From: Prostheceraeus crozeri
Taxonomy: Eukaryota; Platyhelminthes; Polycladida; Euryleptidae
Direction of reading: 5' to 3'
Length of the DNA: 64,000 nucleotides
Assembly (NCBI GenBank): GCA_907163375.1
Contig: CAJQUW010009212.1
Location: 49,620 to 113,619 of the forward strand
Numbering within the stretch: the stretch's first letter is position 1; each line of letters opens with the position of its first letter. Both the position numbers and the translations under genes were made by a program. This document shows, piece after piece, positions 9,862 through 21,542 of this stretch. Below the pieces are notes generated by a model. The model worked only from the letters and a program-made list of their open reading frames with translations. It made no database searches and was not told where the DNA came from.

Positions 9862-11526
9862 ATCTGCACACATGAAGCCAATCAAAAGCATTCGGTGTCT
9901 CTATGAAAAGTGATGCGATGAAAACAATACGATTAGGTATATCTAGAGAAAATCAATCATGAAGGCATGAATTTGCAGTGCCATATATCTGACCTATAAT
10001 AACAGGTCAATCGGTAGCTATAGTGGCCTGAAAACTCCCGATGTAAGGCCTCGTCAAGGGTTTGTTTTGAATGGGCCGAAAATTCAGCTTCTATGAAGGC
10101 TTCGAAGTATAAATGCAAATTCCTAAGTCCAATTTAGCAATGTGAAGCTCAAGTGCTACATTGAGGTCAAGGCTTTTTAGTCGGATGATGTAGATAAGCG
10201 GTTTTAAAGCGTTGAGAGTTGCTTTAAAAATACAAAGTCGATCTATTTTCCACTTTAAAGACAATACAACAAGGAGAAGGGCGTGTGTAAAAGCATGACA
10301 GTCATATGACCAACAATGAAACTAATATTCTAAGCACTTCAGGAAGTTTAGTATCAGAAATTTGAAAGAATGCGTTTGCTCCTATTAGCCTAGAATAGTT
10401 ACGATAAAATAATGACCACTTAGCTCTCTTGGCGTAAGGATCTTATAATTTAATAGAATCGGATTGATGTTTGGATTTTCAGTTGAAGTAATTTTATCAT
10501 CAAAGCACCTTCAGAGCTAAAATAAATCTGTTTCACTATCTCTTCATTTTTCATTTTATTCCTTGTTTTTTTAATTGATATTGTGATTAGATAATTCTCT
10601 TCTCATGACATAACCGACTGCAATGTGAGCAGCAACAACATAAATAAGTCAAATTATCCATTATCTTCGATCATTTCATGTCAGGTTGAGTGAGGCAAAC
10701 GGGAGGTAGTTACACATAAAAACATTTAAAAAAGTTTTAATAACAGTACAAAAACTGTAACAAAAGGAATCAAAATTTTAACTTCAGCATTTTAGTAAAG
10801 TATGTTGTCATCGACATTAAACGCACATGGCATTAAACGCAGGCCTCGAAATTCACCCTTTTCAAAGTCATTGACTTGAGTATGTGCACGACTGATGATG
10901 GCGAGACATGTTTAGTGGTAATAAGATTTCACAATTGCCGAAGTCATGATAACAGTCAATACAAATGAGATGATTATTTTAATTACAAAATTTAGGGAAT
11001 TGTGAAGCTTCGGGATTCGATTCCATTCGAAATTGTGATTCGAACAATATTTGAATCGCTTCGCTTTGATTGGAGAAGAATTATTTTAATTGTTTAGCTT
11101 TATTTGTAGCTTCTTCCGCTCGTTGCTACTTGAACGCGAAGGTTGTGATGCTAGATTCTTACTGAGAACAGTTGAAGAGGTCGGTTGCTCAGCAAGAGCT
11201 AGTCAGTTTTCGTGCAGTCATAGTCGGCTTACGTGCCGCATGCTTTTCAGATAGGGCTCGCGCCGAGCACGAGTAGGCCTACGAATCCGACATGCAGCAG
11301 CTTTATGTACATCGATAGATCGAATGCCATCCCATTATTCACCGGACTCTGACTCCGAGTCATAGAGTACGCGTCAGAATCCATCCAAAACCACCGAGTC
11401 TGCAGCCCTGGTTCTGATGACTTGTGGTGACCAGCTCAGGTTCCTGAAACTTTTTACCTCACAGAGACCGAGCTTTTACGATCTTCGATATCCATGCCCG
11501 GGCTAGTCCATAGAGTAGGTATGTTA
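9862..11526. other. Spacer, no gene seen
   Basis: Noncoding. A locally GC-richer stretch near 11200-11420 shows the repeated words GACTCCGAGTC and TCCGAGTC but no frame. Nothing else was recognised. Confidence 0.45.
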
Positions 11527-11775
11527 GGTAGAGTAGCAACTCAGCATTTATTAAATCCCCAATGTGTATACAGCTCCGATTTTATTAAATGAACTCAAGA
11601 GGAATACAGTTGACATTGTTTCCAAATGTGAGATATGCACATTTATGCACTTTTGAAGAAATTGCCACGGAATTGACTGATCATGATTGTAATGCAGAAG
11701 GAATGATATTATTTTACAGATCCTCCGTGTCATGACAGCCTTGGAATGTTTGTCAAATTAGCAATTCTATGACCT
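11527..11775. repeat. Dispersed repeat family A, copy 1
   Basis: A block of about 240 bp from GTAGCAACTCAGC through CCAATGTGTATACAGC, GAATTGACTGATCATGAT and CAGATCCTCCGTGTCATGAC. The same sequence recurs at 12474-12705 and, shorter, at 19424-19605, all in the same orientation. No coding capacity and no terminal repeats were seen. Confidence 0.8.
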
Positions 11776-12141
11776 GTTATTGCTTTCATGCTCAACTTCA
11801 AGAGTATTTCCTTAAGCGTGATCATATCATAAGCAATCCGTCACTTGCAGAGCAAAAAATACACGATCAAAGACAATGATTTCAATTAACTTTGAAAGAT
11901 GTTAATGAGTCCACATCACTATTCAGATTCATGAAATGAAACATAAGTTTAGTGAATTATAAAGTCATGCCGATGAAAATTGAATTAAAAACATGAAATT
12001 TCAGCCACAATACCTCAGTATGATCTCGACTTTTTCATGAAGACTTCTATTTTAATGCCGTTCATTAGATTCCCTTGTTCATCAGCATAATTTCCGCTTA
12101 GTTATGATGCTTGTTAGCTAATATTCATTCCTCTTGATATC
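11776..12141. other. Spacer, nothing recognised
   Basis: AT-rich noncoding sequence between two dispersed repeats. No frame or structure was supported. Confidence 0.4.
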
Positions 12142-12340
12142 CAACTTGTTTCATACTACTTATAAAGAGGCGTCATGTCGGTAGTATACAAATTGGCAAA
12201 AATTTCGCTTTTTCAAAACTGCTCAAATAATTTTTTGGACCACGGGAGCGTAATCTACGCAAAAAAACTGAATCTTTTCATATACAAAATTTCACTGTAT
12301 ACAGACACTTTCTCGAGTCGACACTCTATCCACATATACT
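12142..12340 (+). repeat. Dispersed repeat family B, copy 1
   Basis: Runs from CCAACTTGTTTCATACTACT to the CTCGAGTCGACACTCTA block. It is an inverted match of 27270-27455 and, more weakly, of 26695-26850. Shared landmarks are GGTAGTA, the TTTTTGGACCAC block and CTGTATACAGA next to GTCGAC. Confidence 0.7.
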
Positions 12341-12473
12341 TACTCTATGGGCTAGTCGATGTGAATATATAAATTTGTCATATATAATTGTGTTCAGGAT
12401 CTTCTCAATATTTTGTCTATTTGCATGACCTTGAGTCATAAGACAATTATATTAGAATAGCAAATCGTATTAA

Positions 12474-12705
12474 TGAAATCCCCAATGTGTATACAGCTTC
12501 GATTTTACTAAATGAATTCGAGTTGGACTCAATCGGGTATTGATGCGAAATGTGAGATGTGCAAATTTTTGCGCTTTTGAAGAAATTTCCCCGGAATTGA
12601 CTGATCATGATAGCAATGCAGAAGGACTAATAACAATTAACAGATCCTCCGTGTCATGACAGCCTTAGAGAGGTAATGTTTGCTAAATTAGGAATTCGAC
12701 GGTTG
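12474..12705. repeat. Dispersed repeat family A, copy 2
   Basis: A near relative of 11560-11775: CCCCAATGTGTATACAGC, GAATTGACTGATCATGAT, GCAATGCAGAAGGA and CAGATCCTCCGTGTCATGAC occur in the same order and spacing. Confidence 0.8.
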
Positions 12706-12742
12706 CTAGTACTTGCTCAACCTTCTTAGTAATAGTATTCTC

Positions 12743-13150
12743 TTAACTCTTCGGACCGAATGGGTCGTATATGACCCACGGGATTTTTTTTTCTTTGATC
12801 TATTGTAATTCATTGTAATTCATCTATTGTAATTCACACATTTACTTTTGTGATATCAATTAATTTGATAAATGATGACCAATAAGTATTGTCGTCATAT
12901 TTGTTAGGTTCCTAACAGCCTAAGTTCATATTCACATGGACAATAAAATATGTACATGTAATTTTTACTTTTTGATTTTTATTCAATGTTTCCTCACCCC
13001 TCATTTATGCTGAATTATTACTTTCTCATATTTTTCTTATAATATGTAACGTTACTGATACATGCAATCGGTATGTCTGACCTCAGTATTTTACATGTGG
13101 TCACTGGACATGATTATATAATGGGTCATATGAGACCCATTCGGTCCTAA
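12743..13150. repeat. piggyBac-type terminal block with palindromic GGGTC...GACCC words
   Basis: TTAA at 12743-12746 is followed by GGACCGAATGGGTC (12753-12766) and then a GTATATGACCCA continuation. The exact inverse, GACCCATTCGGTCC, lies at 13134-13147 beside TGGGTCATATGA. TTAA insertion sites and GGGTCATATGACCC-like end hairpins are typical of piggyBac-type elements. This may be the 5' end of the piggyBac whose gene starts at 13354, with an internal inverted repeat, or a separate 400-bp MITE beside it. No matching end was found right of the gene. Confidence 0.6.
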
Positions 13151-13353
13151 CTGCTACTTTTCTCTTCCATGAATAACACACAGCATTTATCTGTAACGCA
13201 CTTATGGCAGTCGATAGAACTCACGTGATCGATAAAAGCAATTTCCCCTGCTGTGAAGAGCCAGATGAAACCTAATTCGCTCTTACAGCATCCAATCACG
13301 CTTACGCTCTTTACACGGTTGACAGACAAATCTTAGTCATTTCTCATCGCAGG

Positions 13354-15070
13354 ATGCCTCGTACACGTAGGAGACGTTTTGTGTTGACGGCGACGGATGT
13401 ATTCCAGCTACTTGATGCCTATGATTCTGATGAGGATGGACTTGTTGATATTGACGATGAAGACATGGACTTCCTAACTGGAGATATACCAGCTCGAGAT
13501 GAGGAGCCAGTGGAAGTTGTGATTGATGACCCTGGTGTACCTATTCAAGAAAATACAGAAGATATCGCAATAACAATGGAAAATTGTGACTTCAGGTGGT
13601 CCAAACGATGTCCTCCAGTTGTCATTCCTGACCCTGACATAGGCCTCGGAAGGGTATTGATTCAATTTGGCGACGACTTTCCCTCTCCATTGGAAATCTT
13701 TGAGGAGGCTTGTCAGTTAGATGAACTGTTAGATCAAATCGTGATCCCTCTATACAATACTCAGAAAGGTGAACCGCTTGAAACATCAAGGGAGGAAATG
13801 AGAGCATTTATTGGAATTGTTTTTATTATGTCATACCATGTCTTGCCCAAGATTCGATTATATTGGACCCTCGATCCAGATGTCAATGTTCCCATTATTC
13901 CCAATGTAATGACTCGTGATCGATTTTTTGAAATACGGACTGCACTCCACTTCACCGATAGTGAAAATGCACCGGATAGAAATGATCCCACTTACGATAG
14001 AGCTTGGAAAATCCGACCTGTGATTACTCACTTCAACAAGGTTTTCTCAGCTAGTCTCGGTCCCAGCACACACCAAGCAGTTGATAAGAGAATGGTGAAG
14101 TTTGAGGGTCAAAGCTGCATGAAGCGTACATGAAGGATAAACCAATTGACCGTGGATTCAAACATTTATGCAGAAACTGCAGCCGAACTTGATATGTATT
14201 CGAATTTGATATTTACACCGGACGGAAGACGCATACCGAGGTTGGTCTTGCCGAAGGTTTCGTTCTCCAGCTCACTCAAAGCATAAAGGGACGAAATATT
14301 CGACTCTTCACAGACAACTTCTATACATCTCCATGTCTTTTCCTCAAACTAAAAGAAGATGGCATCTACGCTTGTGGAACAGTTTGTTCCAATCGTAAAG
14401 GCACTCCACAGGACTTCAAATCAAACAAAGAAATGAAGAGAGAAGACGCAGACTTCCGACATTCACAAGGTATTTATGCTGTGAAGTGGCAGGACAATCG
14501 ACCGGTTCATCTGCTTTCTACGATTGATGGCTCCGAAATGACTCACGCAAAAAGAAGGCAAAGAGGTCATCAGGAGAAGGTGGATGTTCCTTGCCCAAAT
14601 ATGGTCTACACGTACAACGACGGTATGAAAGGAACTGATTTGATGGACCAGAAGACCAAACCTTACTGTTTTGATAGGAAGGATCCGTTGAAATACTACA
14701 CGAAACCATTCTACGACTATCTAGACATGGCTATTGTTAATGCATTCATTATACAAGAAACCTTGGTTTCTGAGCGAGAAACTGAGAAAAGATGTGATTC
14801 AGGAGTCGACGTTGGATCCAAAGACTGATCGTCCAAAGACTCTCTTGGATTTTAGACGACGCCTGGCCTCAGATCTCATCGGATCCTTCACTTCACGCTC
14901 ATCTCTGCCCGACCAGCACAGGTAAGACCACTGATAAGAAATCAGTTTCACGAGATAGTAATGGTGGAATCAAGGGGGCGCTGTCATTGGTGCTATCATA
15001 CTGAAAAGGCAGATAGAAAAGCTCATGTGAAGTGCTCAACCTGTAATCTGTTTCTTTGTTTGACTAAAAC
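13354..15070 (+). pseudogene. piggyBac-type transposase, broken
   Basis: The first frame (13354-14133) starts at a good ATG with an acidic N-terminus and reaches the first catalytic Asp in AVDKRMVKFEG. A one-base loss near 14126 shifts the frame. Reading continues through YMKDKPIDRGFK, an in-frame TGA near 14189, and LFTDNFYTSP with the second Asp. YNDGMKGTDLMDQ near 14613-14651 supplies the third Asp region. A second shift near 14775 leads to LDFRRRLASDLIG. The last piece (14961-15065) shows the Cys/His-rich RCHWC...CSTCNLFLCL zinc-binding tail of the family. Total length near 570 codons matches an ordinary piggyBac transposase. At least two frameshifts and one stop make it inactive. Its 3' end is interrupted by the TIR element that begins at 15122. 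Confidence 0.88.
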
Positions 15071-15121
15071 TAACCAATATGTCCCGGCGGGCTACGCGTT
15101 GCCCACCACTGCGCTAAGTGG

Positions 15122-16461
15122 TGCATGCATGCAAGGTTGGGTCGAATCTTGAGGTAACCCCCAAGACCCAAGCCCAAGATTAAATCTTGGGGTCGACTCC
15201 CAAGACCAAAATTAATCTTGGGTCTAATCTTAGTCACCCTCCAAGATTGGACCCAAGAGTGGCTATTTTTCTAATGAAGTGGAACAACAATTTCCAGAAC
15301 ATGTTTGGAATTTTGATTGAGATTTAAAATTGCATGAAGATATTTTGAATCATACCATATTGTCCATATCGCTATCCAATTAATATGTATCTAATGTTCA
15401 TATTAATTACTATTTATTACATGAATTTTTTATCGCGGAATTGAGACCATATTAATATTCAGCTAAAAGTTTAAATGATCGGCATAGGTTATCTCTGGGC
15501 TCAATATCATCAACCATGTTTACGTCTACAGCCTAATAATTTTCTAAATAGAACAACATGCATGCCTAAGCTACATTCCTTGCAACATGTGTGATCGAGA
15601 AGCGAAACACACATATTAACATAGGCCTCATATAAGATGAAAATAGCACAAATGTAGATGTAGCGATATTTTTGCTAATCGTAAGAAGCAATCATCAAAG
15701 AATTTCACTGCATTAAATATCATTAAATATCATTAAATTTCAGTGCATCCTCATATAAGATGAAAATAGCACAAATGTAGATATAACGACAATTTTACTA
15801 ATCGAAAGAAGCAATCATAAAAGAATTTCACTGCATTAAATGATACCTCTATCTTTCTAATGTAGCCTAATAGTAGAATAAACAATATAGGCCGAAGTTT
15901 TTGACTTTCAAGGCAAGAAGCTATATGAAGCAAGTTATCTACGAATTTTTGTAGGCTACCAATTTAACAGCACAAGCGTTATACAGGTATTGGTTTAATG
16001 CATTGCATTTTTTCATTTATTATTTGTTTTATTTAGCGCAAAATGATATATACAAAATTCTGTCTAGCACAATATGCATTACATCTAATTTGATGGATTA
16101 AATTCACAAAGAAGCCAAAGGTAATCAAAGCATAGTTTAGAAAGCTAATTAAACAAACTATCAGATTACGGTAGGTCTATATCAAAGTTGATGATAGCAC
16201 AGTTTTATCATAGAAAGACCAATCGTGTGGTTGAAGTAGGTTGCATATTTGCATGCACATAGATGTAAGCTTGCATGTAGATGACTTGCTATGACATGAT
16301 GTGGTCATATACTTAGGTAGAATTTTTTCCAAGAAAGTCGCAAATGATCATTCATGGTCAATTTCTTTACTCCTGGGTTCTCACTCTTGGGTCCCCCCAC
16401 CAAGACAACCCAAAACCCAAGAGTGAACCCAAGACCCAAGACCCAACCTTGATGCATGCAT
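15122..16461. mobile_element. Nonautonomous TIR element with subterminal CCCAAGA arrays
   Basis: The ends are inverted: TGCATGCATGCAAGGTTGGG at 15122 against CCCAACCTTGATGCATGCA ending at about 16460. Directly inside both ends are clusters of CCCAAGA or TCTTGGG, about eight in the left 150 bp and about seven in the right 90 bp, in both orientations. The 1-kb middle is AT-rich and noncoding and includes a 123-bp tandem duplication. Clustered subterminal words are usual binding sites for an element's own transposase, which is not encoded here. The superfamily is unknown. It sits at the 3' end of the piggyBac relic. Confidence 0.75.
15628..15850. repeat. Direct tandem duplication of about 123 bp
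   Basis: CTCATATAAGATGAAAATAG begins the unit at about 15628 and again at 15751. The two units share AGCACAAATGTAGAT, CTAATCG and AATTTCACTGCATTAAAT in order, with about 10% divergence. It lies inside the CCCAAGA element. Confidence 0.85.
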
Positions 16462-16729
16462 CTGTCGACTCACTGTGCTGGAAGGTGTGAGAGGGGGAGT
16501 CAACGTAGGGGAAAGGAATCGATTGCCCGCTAACGTGACAATTTCTATTACTCATTTTTGACAAAAAAGACCGATTGAGTTAATTCGTGGTGTTGAATTT
16601 CAGCATACTAATACTCAATTGCTCATTCTACGGCCTGTGAAGCTGGATTGGTAAGTTATCAATAACGTATATATGGAAATTATTAGTTAGGAATGCTTTG
16701 CAGATAAAAAATGCCTTTCAGAAACTTAC
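16462..16729. other. Short spacer 3' of the second SLC46-like exon
   Basis: Only 270 bp separate the TIR element from the exon donor, so any following exon of this minus-strand gene must lie beyond the element. No exon was recognised here. Confidence 0.4.
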
Positions 16730-17834
16730 TGCAGAACAGGACAACGGAGTTTGGCGCCAGACCAATCATTACTTTTGATGCTCCGGATGAAACGACACCG
16801 ATGATTGCAATAAGAAGAGGAGGCATTTCTAACCATTTTGAGAAGACCACAGCTGCGAAGAGCATTCCAATGTCGAGGAAGAATAAGTTAGCACTACCAT
16901 AATATCCTATCAGGACAGAGTCCCAACAGAATGGAAGACCAAGTTCATATTCGTTCAATACAGCTTTTGCCATTCCTTGAATACAAAAAAGGAAAAATCC
17001 GCCTATTACAAATGTCATTGCTGATGTACTTCTTCCTCTGGCAGTAAAAGCTCGAAAGATTCGCATTATTTGAAACTTCTCTGTCGAATTGGAACATTTT
17101 CCTCTCGACTCCGGTAAGAAAAAGATAATGTAAAGTAAATCAAGAACTGTTGCAACGGCTGCAAAAGCATATGGCCATTGATAAGGCATGTGCTTTATCC
17201 AAAGTCCAACTCCAAACTCAGACGCTACTCCCACAATGCCAAAGCAACATTCCACTATAGTGATGCGCAATGCACGTTGTTTGGGAGTTGTGATATCTCC
17301 TAAATACGAGAATACAGCAGCAAGAAGAAATGCTGAAGAGCCAGTGAAGCCATAAAAGACGTTGGTAATCATCAAAACGTATATTGGCCAATTCAAGAAC
17401 ATGGCCAATGTGTTCACCGCCAGTTTAGTTATTTCTCCAATGCATACTATGATCATGGCCCATTTACGGCCCTTTCTATCTGTCAAAGGCGCAGCAAAAG
17501 GGAGGACTATCATTGTAGGAATGGTATACGCAAGATCAATGTACATTGACCAACTGGCAGTCATCTCCTGCAGTTCATCCACAGTATTCTTTTGAGATCC
17601 ATCCTCCGATGTATTTGCAGAACACTGAAATGCCCTAGTTTGATTGACTGATGTCAGATTGTATTGTCTTCCAACACCGAAATAAAGATATTGATAGAAA
17701 ACTGGCACTTGCACAAACATAGAGATGGCAAAGAGCAGAGCAACAGGCTCAACCGTTATCCATCTTGAAGAAGCGACAGATTGTTCCTCTATCTCTTCCA
17801 CGTCTTCCAATATCGGTTTCTTTTCGTCGTCCAT
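16730..17834 (-). CDS. SLC46-like solute transporter (major facilitator), large first exon
   Basis: ATG at 17834 opens 368 codons plus one base, ending at a GTAAGT donor (first base 16729). An acidic N-terminus leads into SSRWITVEPVALLF. A luminal loop follows with NLTS, NQT and NTS glycosylation sites and conserved cysteines. LTDRKGRKWAM is the MFS loop motif, LGDITTPKQRALRI follows segment 5, and LGLPFCWDSVLIG matches the SLC46 signature in the second half. Roughly half the residues agree with the exon at 5863-6964, and both stop after the same residue in phase 1, so they are recent paralogs. Family members are proton-driven importers of folate-like or conjugated small molecules at plasma or lysosomal membranes. 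The substrate here cannot be told. The last two membrane segments are missing and their exons were not found between this exon and the next gene. Confidence 0.84.
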
Positions 17835-18990
17835 CGATCAGTGTTGATCCACTGTGATGAAAACAATTAATGTTCAAGTATCACATGAGAGAGCACAACT
17901 TGTGACAACAAAATTCAACTTTTTATGTACTTCAACGCCAGCCCTATTGTGATGACATCACACAACAGATTACATGATTTCGATTACATACTAACCGCTT
18001 TGTGAATTTTCCAGGGTGTCCATCAGCACAGTCTACTTCGAGAGACCTGTGGAGCTGTGGTGGGAGCAGGACATGACTTTGGGTCGATGAAAGTGATGTC
18101 GGAACGGAAACAGGCTTTGGGTCATATTACTAGTTGACATGTAGAGCGAAAAGCTAAGTGTGCCGCACCTTCAGAGCTGGAACTGATTGCTGCACCTTCA
18201 GATTTCGGCCGGTGTAACAGTTTATTTCTAATCCCTGACAAAATTTACTCCCCCAGTAAATTTAGCCTATCCGATGCAGTTTGACTCGATCCTGATCTAT
18301 CGTTCATTGTTATCCACAAAACAAAAAAACAGTCAGTAATCAGTATTGTTTTTATGATTTTACATTATGTGAAGTTAGCGGACTTAATTTTTTGTTATTT
18401 TTGGAACTTGTTTTCTACTATTCATTTCCTTCAATTCTCATCCCATCAATCCATCTTCCTAATAAAACTAAAATGAAATCTAATTCAGATTCTTATCTAT
18501 CTCTAATCTATATTAGATATATAGTAAAAGAAAAGTCGTCAGATGCGCCGCGAAAAAGGGTATTAGTAGGAGAAATTTTTTGGAAGGGGGGGTAAAAAAT
18601 ATCTTTTACAAAATTGGGGGGGGGAGATGGCGGCGGTTAAAAAATAGACTGGCACAACGGGCCGCATCGATTCCAAAAATTATGTCCGGCCAGACCCGGA
18701 TGAATGTATTATCTGGGACCGGGTGAGACATTTTATCGTTTTGAGCAGTTTATCATCGTTACGGTAAATATCAATTACCTACGTTAGTTGAGTGTAATCG
18801 CCTTAAGAATCTAATTGTTGATAACATTATCGTATGCTGTAGGGTCTATGTACCATCTGTAAGTAAATTGATAATTGTCGAACAGTAAGGAGAATTTTCA
18901 AGCATTTGATGCAGTGAATTTTCATTTGATTTAAATGTTGCACATGCATAGCGCGTTTGTCTATCACAAATTAATTGGATCCTATTTGAT
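17835..18990. other. Upstream region and spacer
   Basis: The first few hundred bases are the 5' flank of the minus-strand transporter. Around 18580-18640 there are G-runs of seven and eight bases in otherwise AT-rich sequence. No gene was seen. Confidence 0.4.
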
Positions 18991-19419
18991 GTGCAGACAG
19001 CTGCCATTGTTGAAATTGTATTTACGTTTATTAAAACAGGGAAAACGAATGCACTGAAGACATGCAGTCTGAATGAAGTCATTATGCCGGTGTTTATTTC
19101 ATCATTGCTTCAGAACAATGTTGATAGGACATCATGTGAAATTGATTCACAGAATTTCAATGATCAAATGAGGAAAATATTTCTGATTTCAGACATAATA
19201 AACATTGGTCCAGGTACAAGATATTTCAGGCCCGAGCCCGCTTCCAGCTATCATCTGTTTGTGAAACATCTGTGTCTCCATCACCCTACAGCTAGAAGAA
19301 AGCAATCTCAAGTTGATAAAAGCTCTAATGAAGGCAAAGTAACAAGAAAACAAACTCAAATTGATCAATTTACAAATGAAGAAAAACAGTTGGTGGAATC
19401 GCTAAAGGACGAGCCATAG
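18991..19419 (+). CDS. Hypothetical open frame, possibly a 3'-terminal exon
   Basis: A 142-codon frame that I do not recognise. It may be entered by splicing, because TGTGCAG ends just upstream at about 18995. The N-terminal half is mixed and partly hydrophobic. The C-terminal 50 residues are strongly polar, with the repeated pattern KQSQVDKSSNEGKVTRKQTQ, then IDQFTNEEKQL and a final KDEP. The stop is directly followed by the family A dispersed repeat. The frame is longer than its neighbours in this AT-rich area, but codon bias gives no strong support. It could be chance or the relic of a mobile element gene. Confidence 0.25.
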   Translation: MQTAAIVEIVFTFIKTGKTNALKTCSLNEVIMPVFISSLLQNNVDRTSCEIDSQNFNDQMRKIFLISDIINIGPGTRYFRPEPASSYHLFVKHLCLHHPTARRKQSQVDKSSNEGKVTRKQTQIDQFTNEEKQLVESLKDEP

Positions 19420-19423
19420 ATTA

Positions 19424-19605
19424 GATATAGAGTAGCAACTCAGCACATCCCAATGTGTATACAATTTCGGTTTCCTTAAATGAACTTGAGTTGATTACTT
19501 CTGGAGAAATGTACACGAATTTGACTGATCATGATAGCAATACAAAAGAAAGAAATGTACACGTAGTTTACAAATCCTCCATGTCGAGACAACCTTGGAT
19601 TTCCA
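19424..19605. repeat. Dispersed repeat family A, copy 3 (shortened)
   Basis: Starts AGAGTAGCAACTCAGC and keeps CCAATGTGTATACA, TTGACTGATCATGATAGCAA and AAATCCTCCATGTCGAGACA in the order of copies 1 and 2, with an internal loss. Confidence 0.75.
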
Positions 19606-20510
19606 GCTCTGCGCATCACAAATAGCTGCATAATTTGTAGAAAGTGCCATCTCATTTCAAAGTTGGTACAGTATCTGTTGCTCCTTAATTCAGTAATCAA
19701 CTGTAGAGACGCTTCTTTTTGCACTCGCTAAAATTCTTGAGAATGGATTTGTTCTGAATCAATCGAAATCAAGTTGCAAATAATTTTTATGTTATTAGGC
19801 TTTTATTCCTCACCTCAGCCGAAAGTTATGAACCGCCACTGATGGGGACCAAAATGCAGTAAAAGAAATTTCAACAAAAACATTGACAAAATATAACAAT
19901 ATCAGAAAAGTCGTTACTGTTAATATACATCGATAATAACTGAATAATTCAAGGTTGCACCACGGGCGCGTCAAACTGACATTGCTTCCTCGATGTGTGA
20001 GTTGCATGAAGCACAGATATCGGACCGCGTGACCAATGATTTCTGAAAGCGCTTCTTAACTATCGACATAGACAGAATAATTGGTTTGTCGGCTTGTCAT
20101 GGACTCGTAACGCTCAATTTCTACCCAAGATTGCTGCCGCATTTAAACAGAAATCCAATACTTAGGTAGGGAAGCACTCTTGGTCAACTTACCCGAATGT
20201 TCTCTGTCTCTCTCTTGTGATATATGCTAGGCCTGTTATTATTATATATACTGGAGAATAATGAACTTCTATGACATAAAATGATCAGCTAAAGCCTCAG
20301 TCACACTGAAAGAAAAGCAGGCACGAGCGTCCCGAGCGTCTGGAGCAAACGTATGTCCGTCCATAAGCTATTAATCGCTCTCGTTTGCTTTGCGCGCAGC
20401 GTGGCAGTCGACAACTGCTGTAATGATGAATTTATATTTGCTGCTAAGCGCTTTGCTCGGAAACGCTGGGAAAAGCTCGCAGTGTGGCTGAGACCTAATG
20501 CACGACTTTA
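19606..20510. other. Spacer, no gene seen
   Basis: Noncoding sequence between a repeat and the first Harbinger element. No supported feature was seen. Confidence 0.4.
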
Positions 20511-21542
20511 AGGGGTATTGCTGAGTTGAGGTTTAACGCTAAAACGCAGCTTTTAAACCACAGCTGTAGTGTAACTCTTGCTGAATAAGTTTTAACTAAG
20601 CTACAGATTAGCTGAGGTGTAGATTCTTGGTAGCTGCGTTTTAATCTCCTTTAAGTATAGTTTTAGTTAGACCACATTTCTAAAAATAGAAAATTAGGAA
20701 TTCCAATGGCTGCGTTTTAGCTGGAGATCAGCTCCAGCTTTGAGGTCTTGCTGACTAAAGTTTTTAAACCAGAGCGATATGCAATGGGTAATCCAGCACA
20801 AATGGGCAATGGGTACACAGATTTTGCGGAGTATAATAAGAAACCTACGTCGACAACAAGTGACAGGTCATCAAGAGGAGAAGAAGGAATTGTTTCTGAC
20901 ATTACCGTACTCCAGTGACAATCAAGTGAGAGAAGTGAGAAGACAATAACATAAATGCAAACTTAATGATCGTACACTGTCATTCAAACATTTCTTCTAT
21001 ACTGAATACAGGTCAGAAAAGTATATGTAAAATGTATGTGAAGGGGCCAGGTAGTTGCATGTCCAAAACACGTAGTTTATCGCATTCAATGTAAATCATT
21101 GCCTTCATTTTATAAGGCACAAGGAACAATGAAACATTGTAAAAATTTCACCATCTTTAGTGTATTTGCATCCGTGTCAACATTCCGCGATCCAAACAAT
21201 ATTCAGTGGTCTATAGTGCACTTTGCGTCGTTCTGATGTCAGACGTGCGGTAGAATTAAAGAGATTTGTTCACAACGCCCAGACATAATGAACAGCACTC
21301 GAAATTTTAGTCACACAAGTGTTCAAGCCAAGGGCGAAACGTTTTGTGATATTTATTTCTTATTTTATAAATCTCGGTTGAAGAATACATCCTTTCTGAA
21401 TTGATAGCCTAACAGATTTATTCCATGGATCAAACCAGAGCGATATAAATAGATATGTCGTAATAATGGGTAGCTGTGTTTTAGCGTACATTAAGCTGCA
21501 GATTAACGCTCTTGCTGAATAAGTTTTACTGACGTCGGTATT

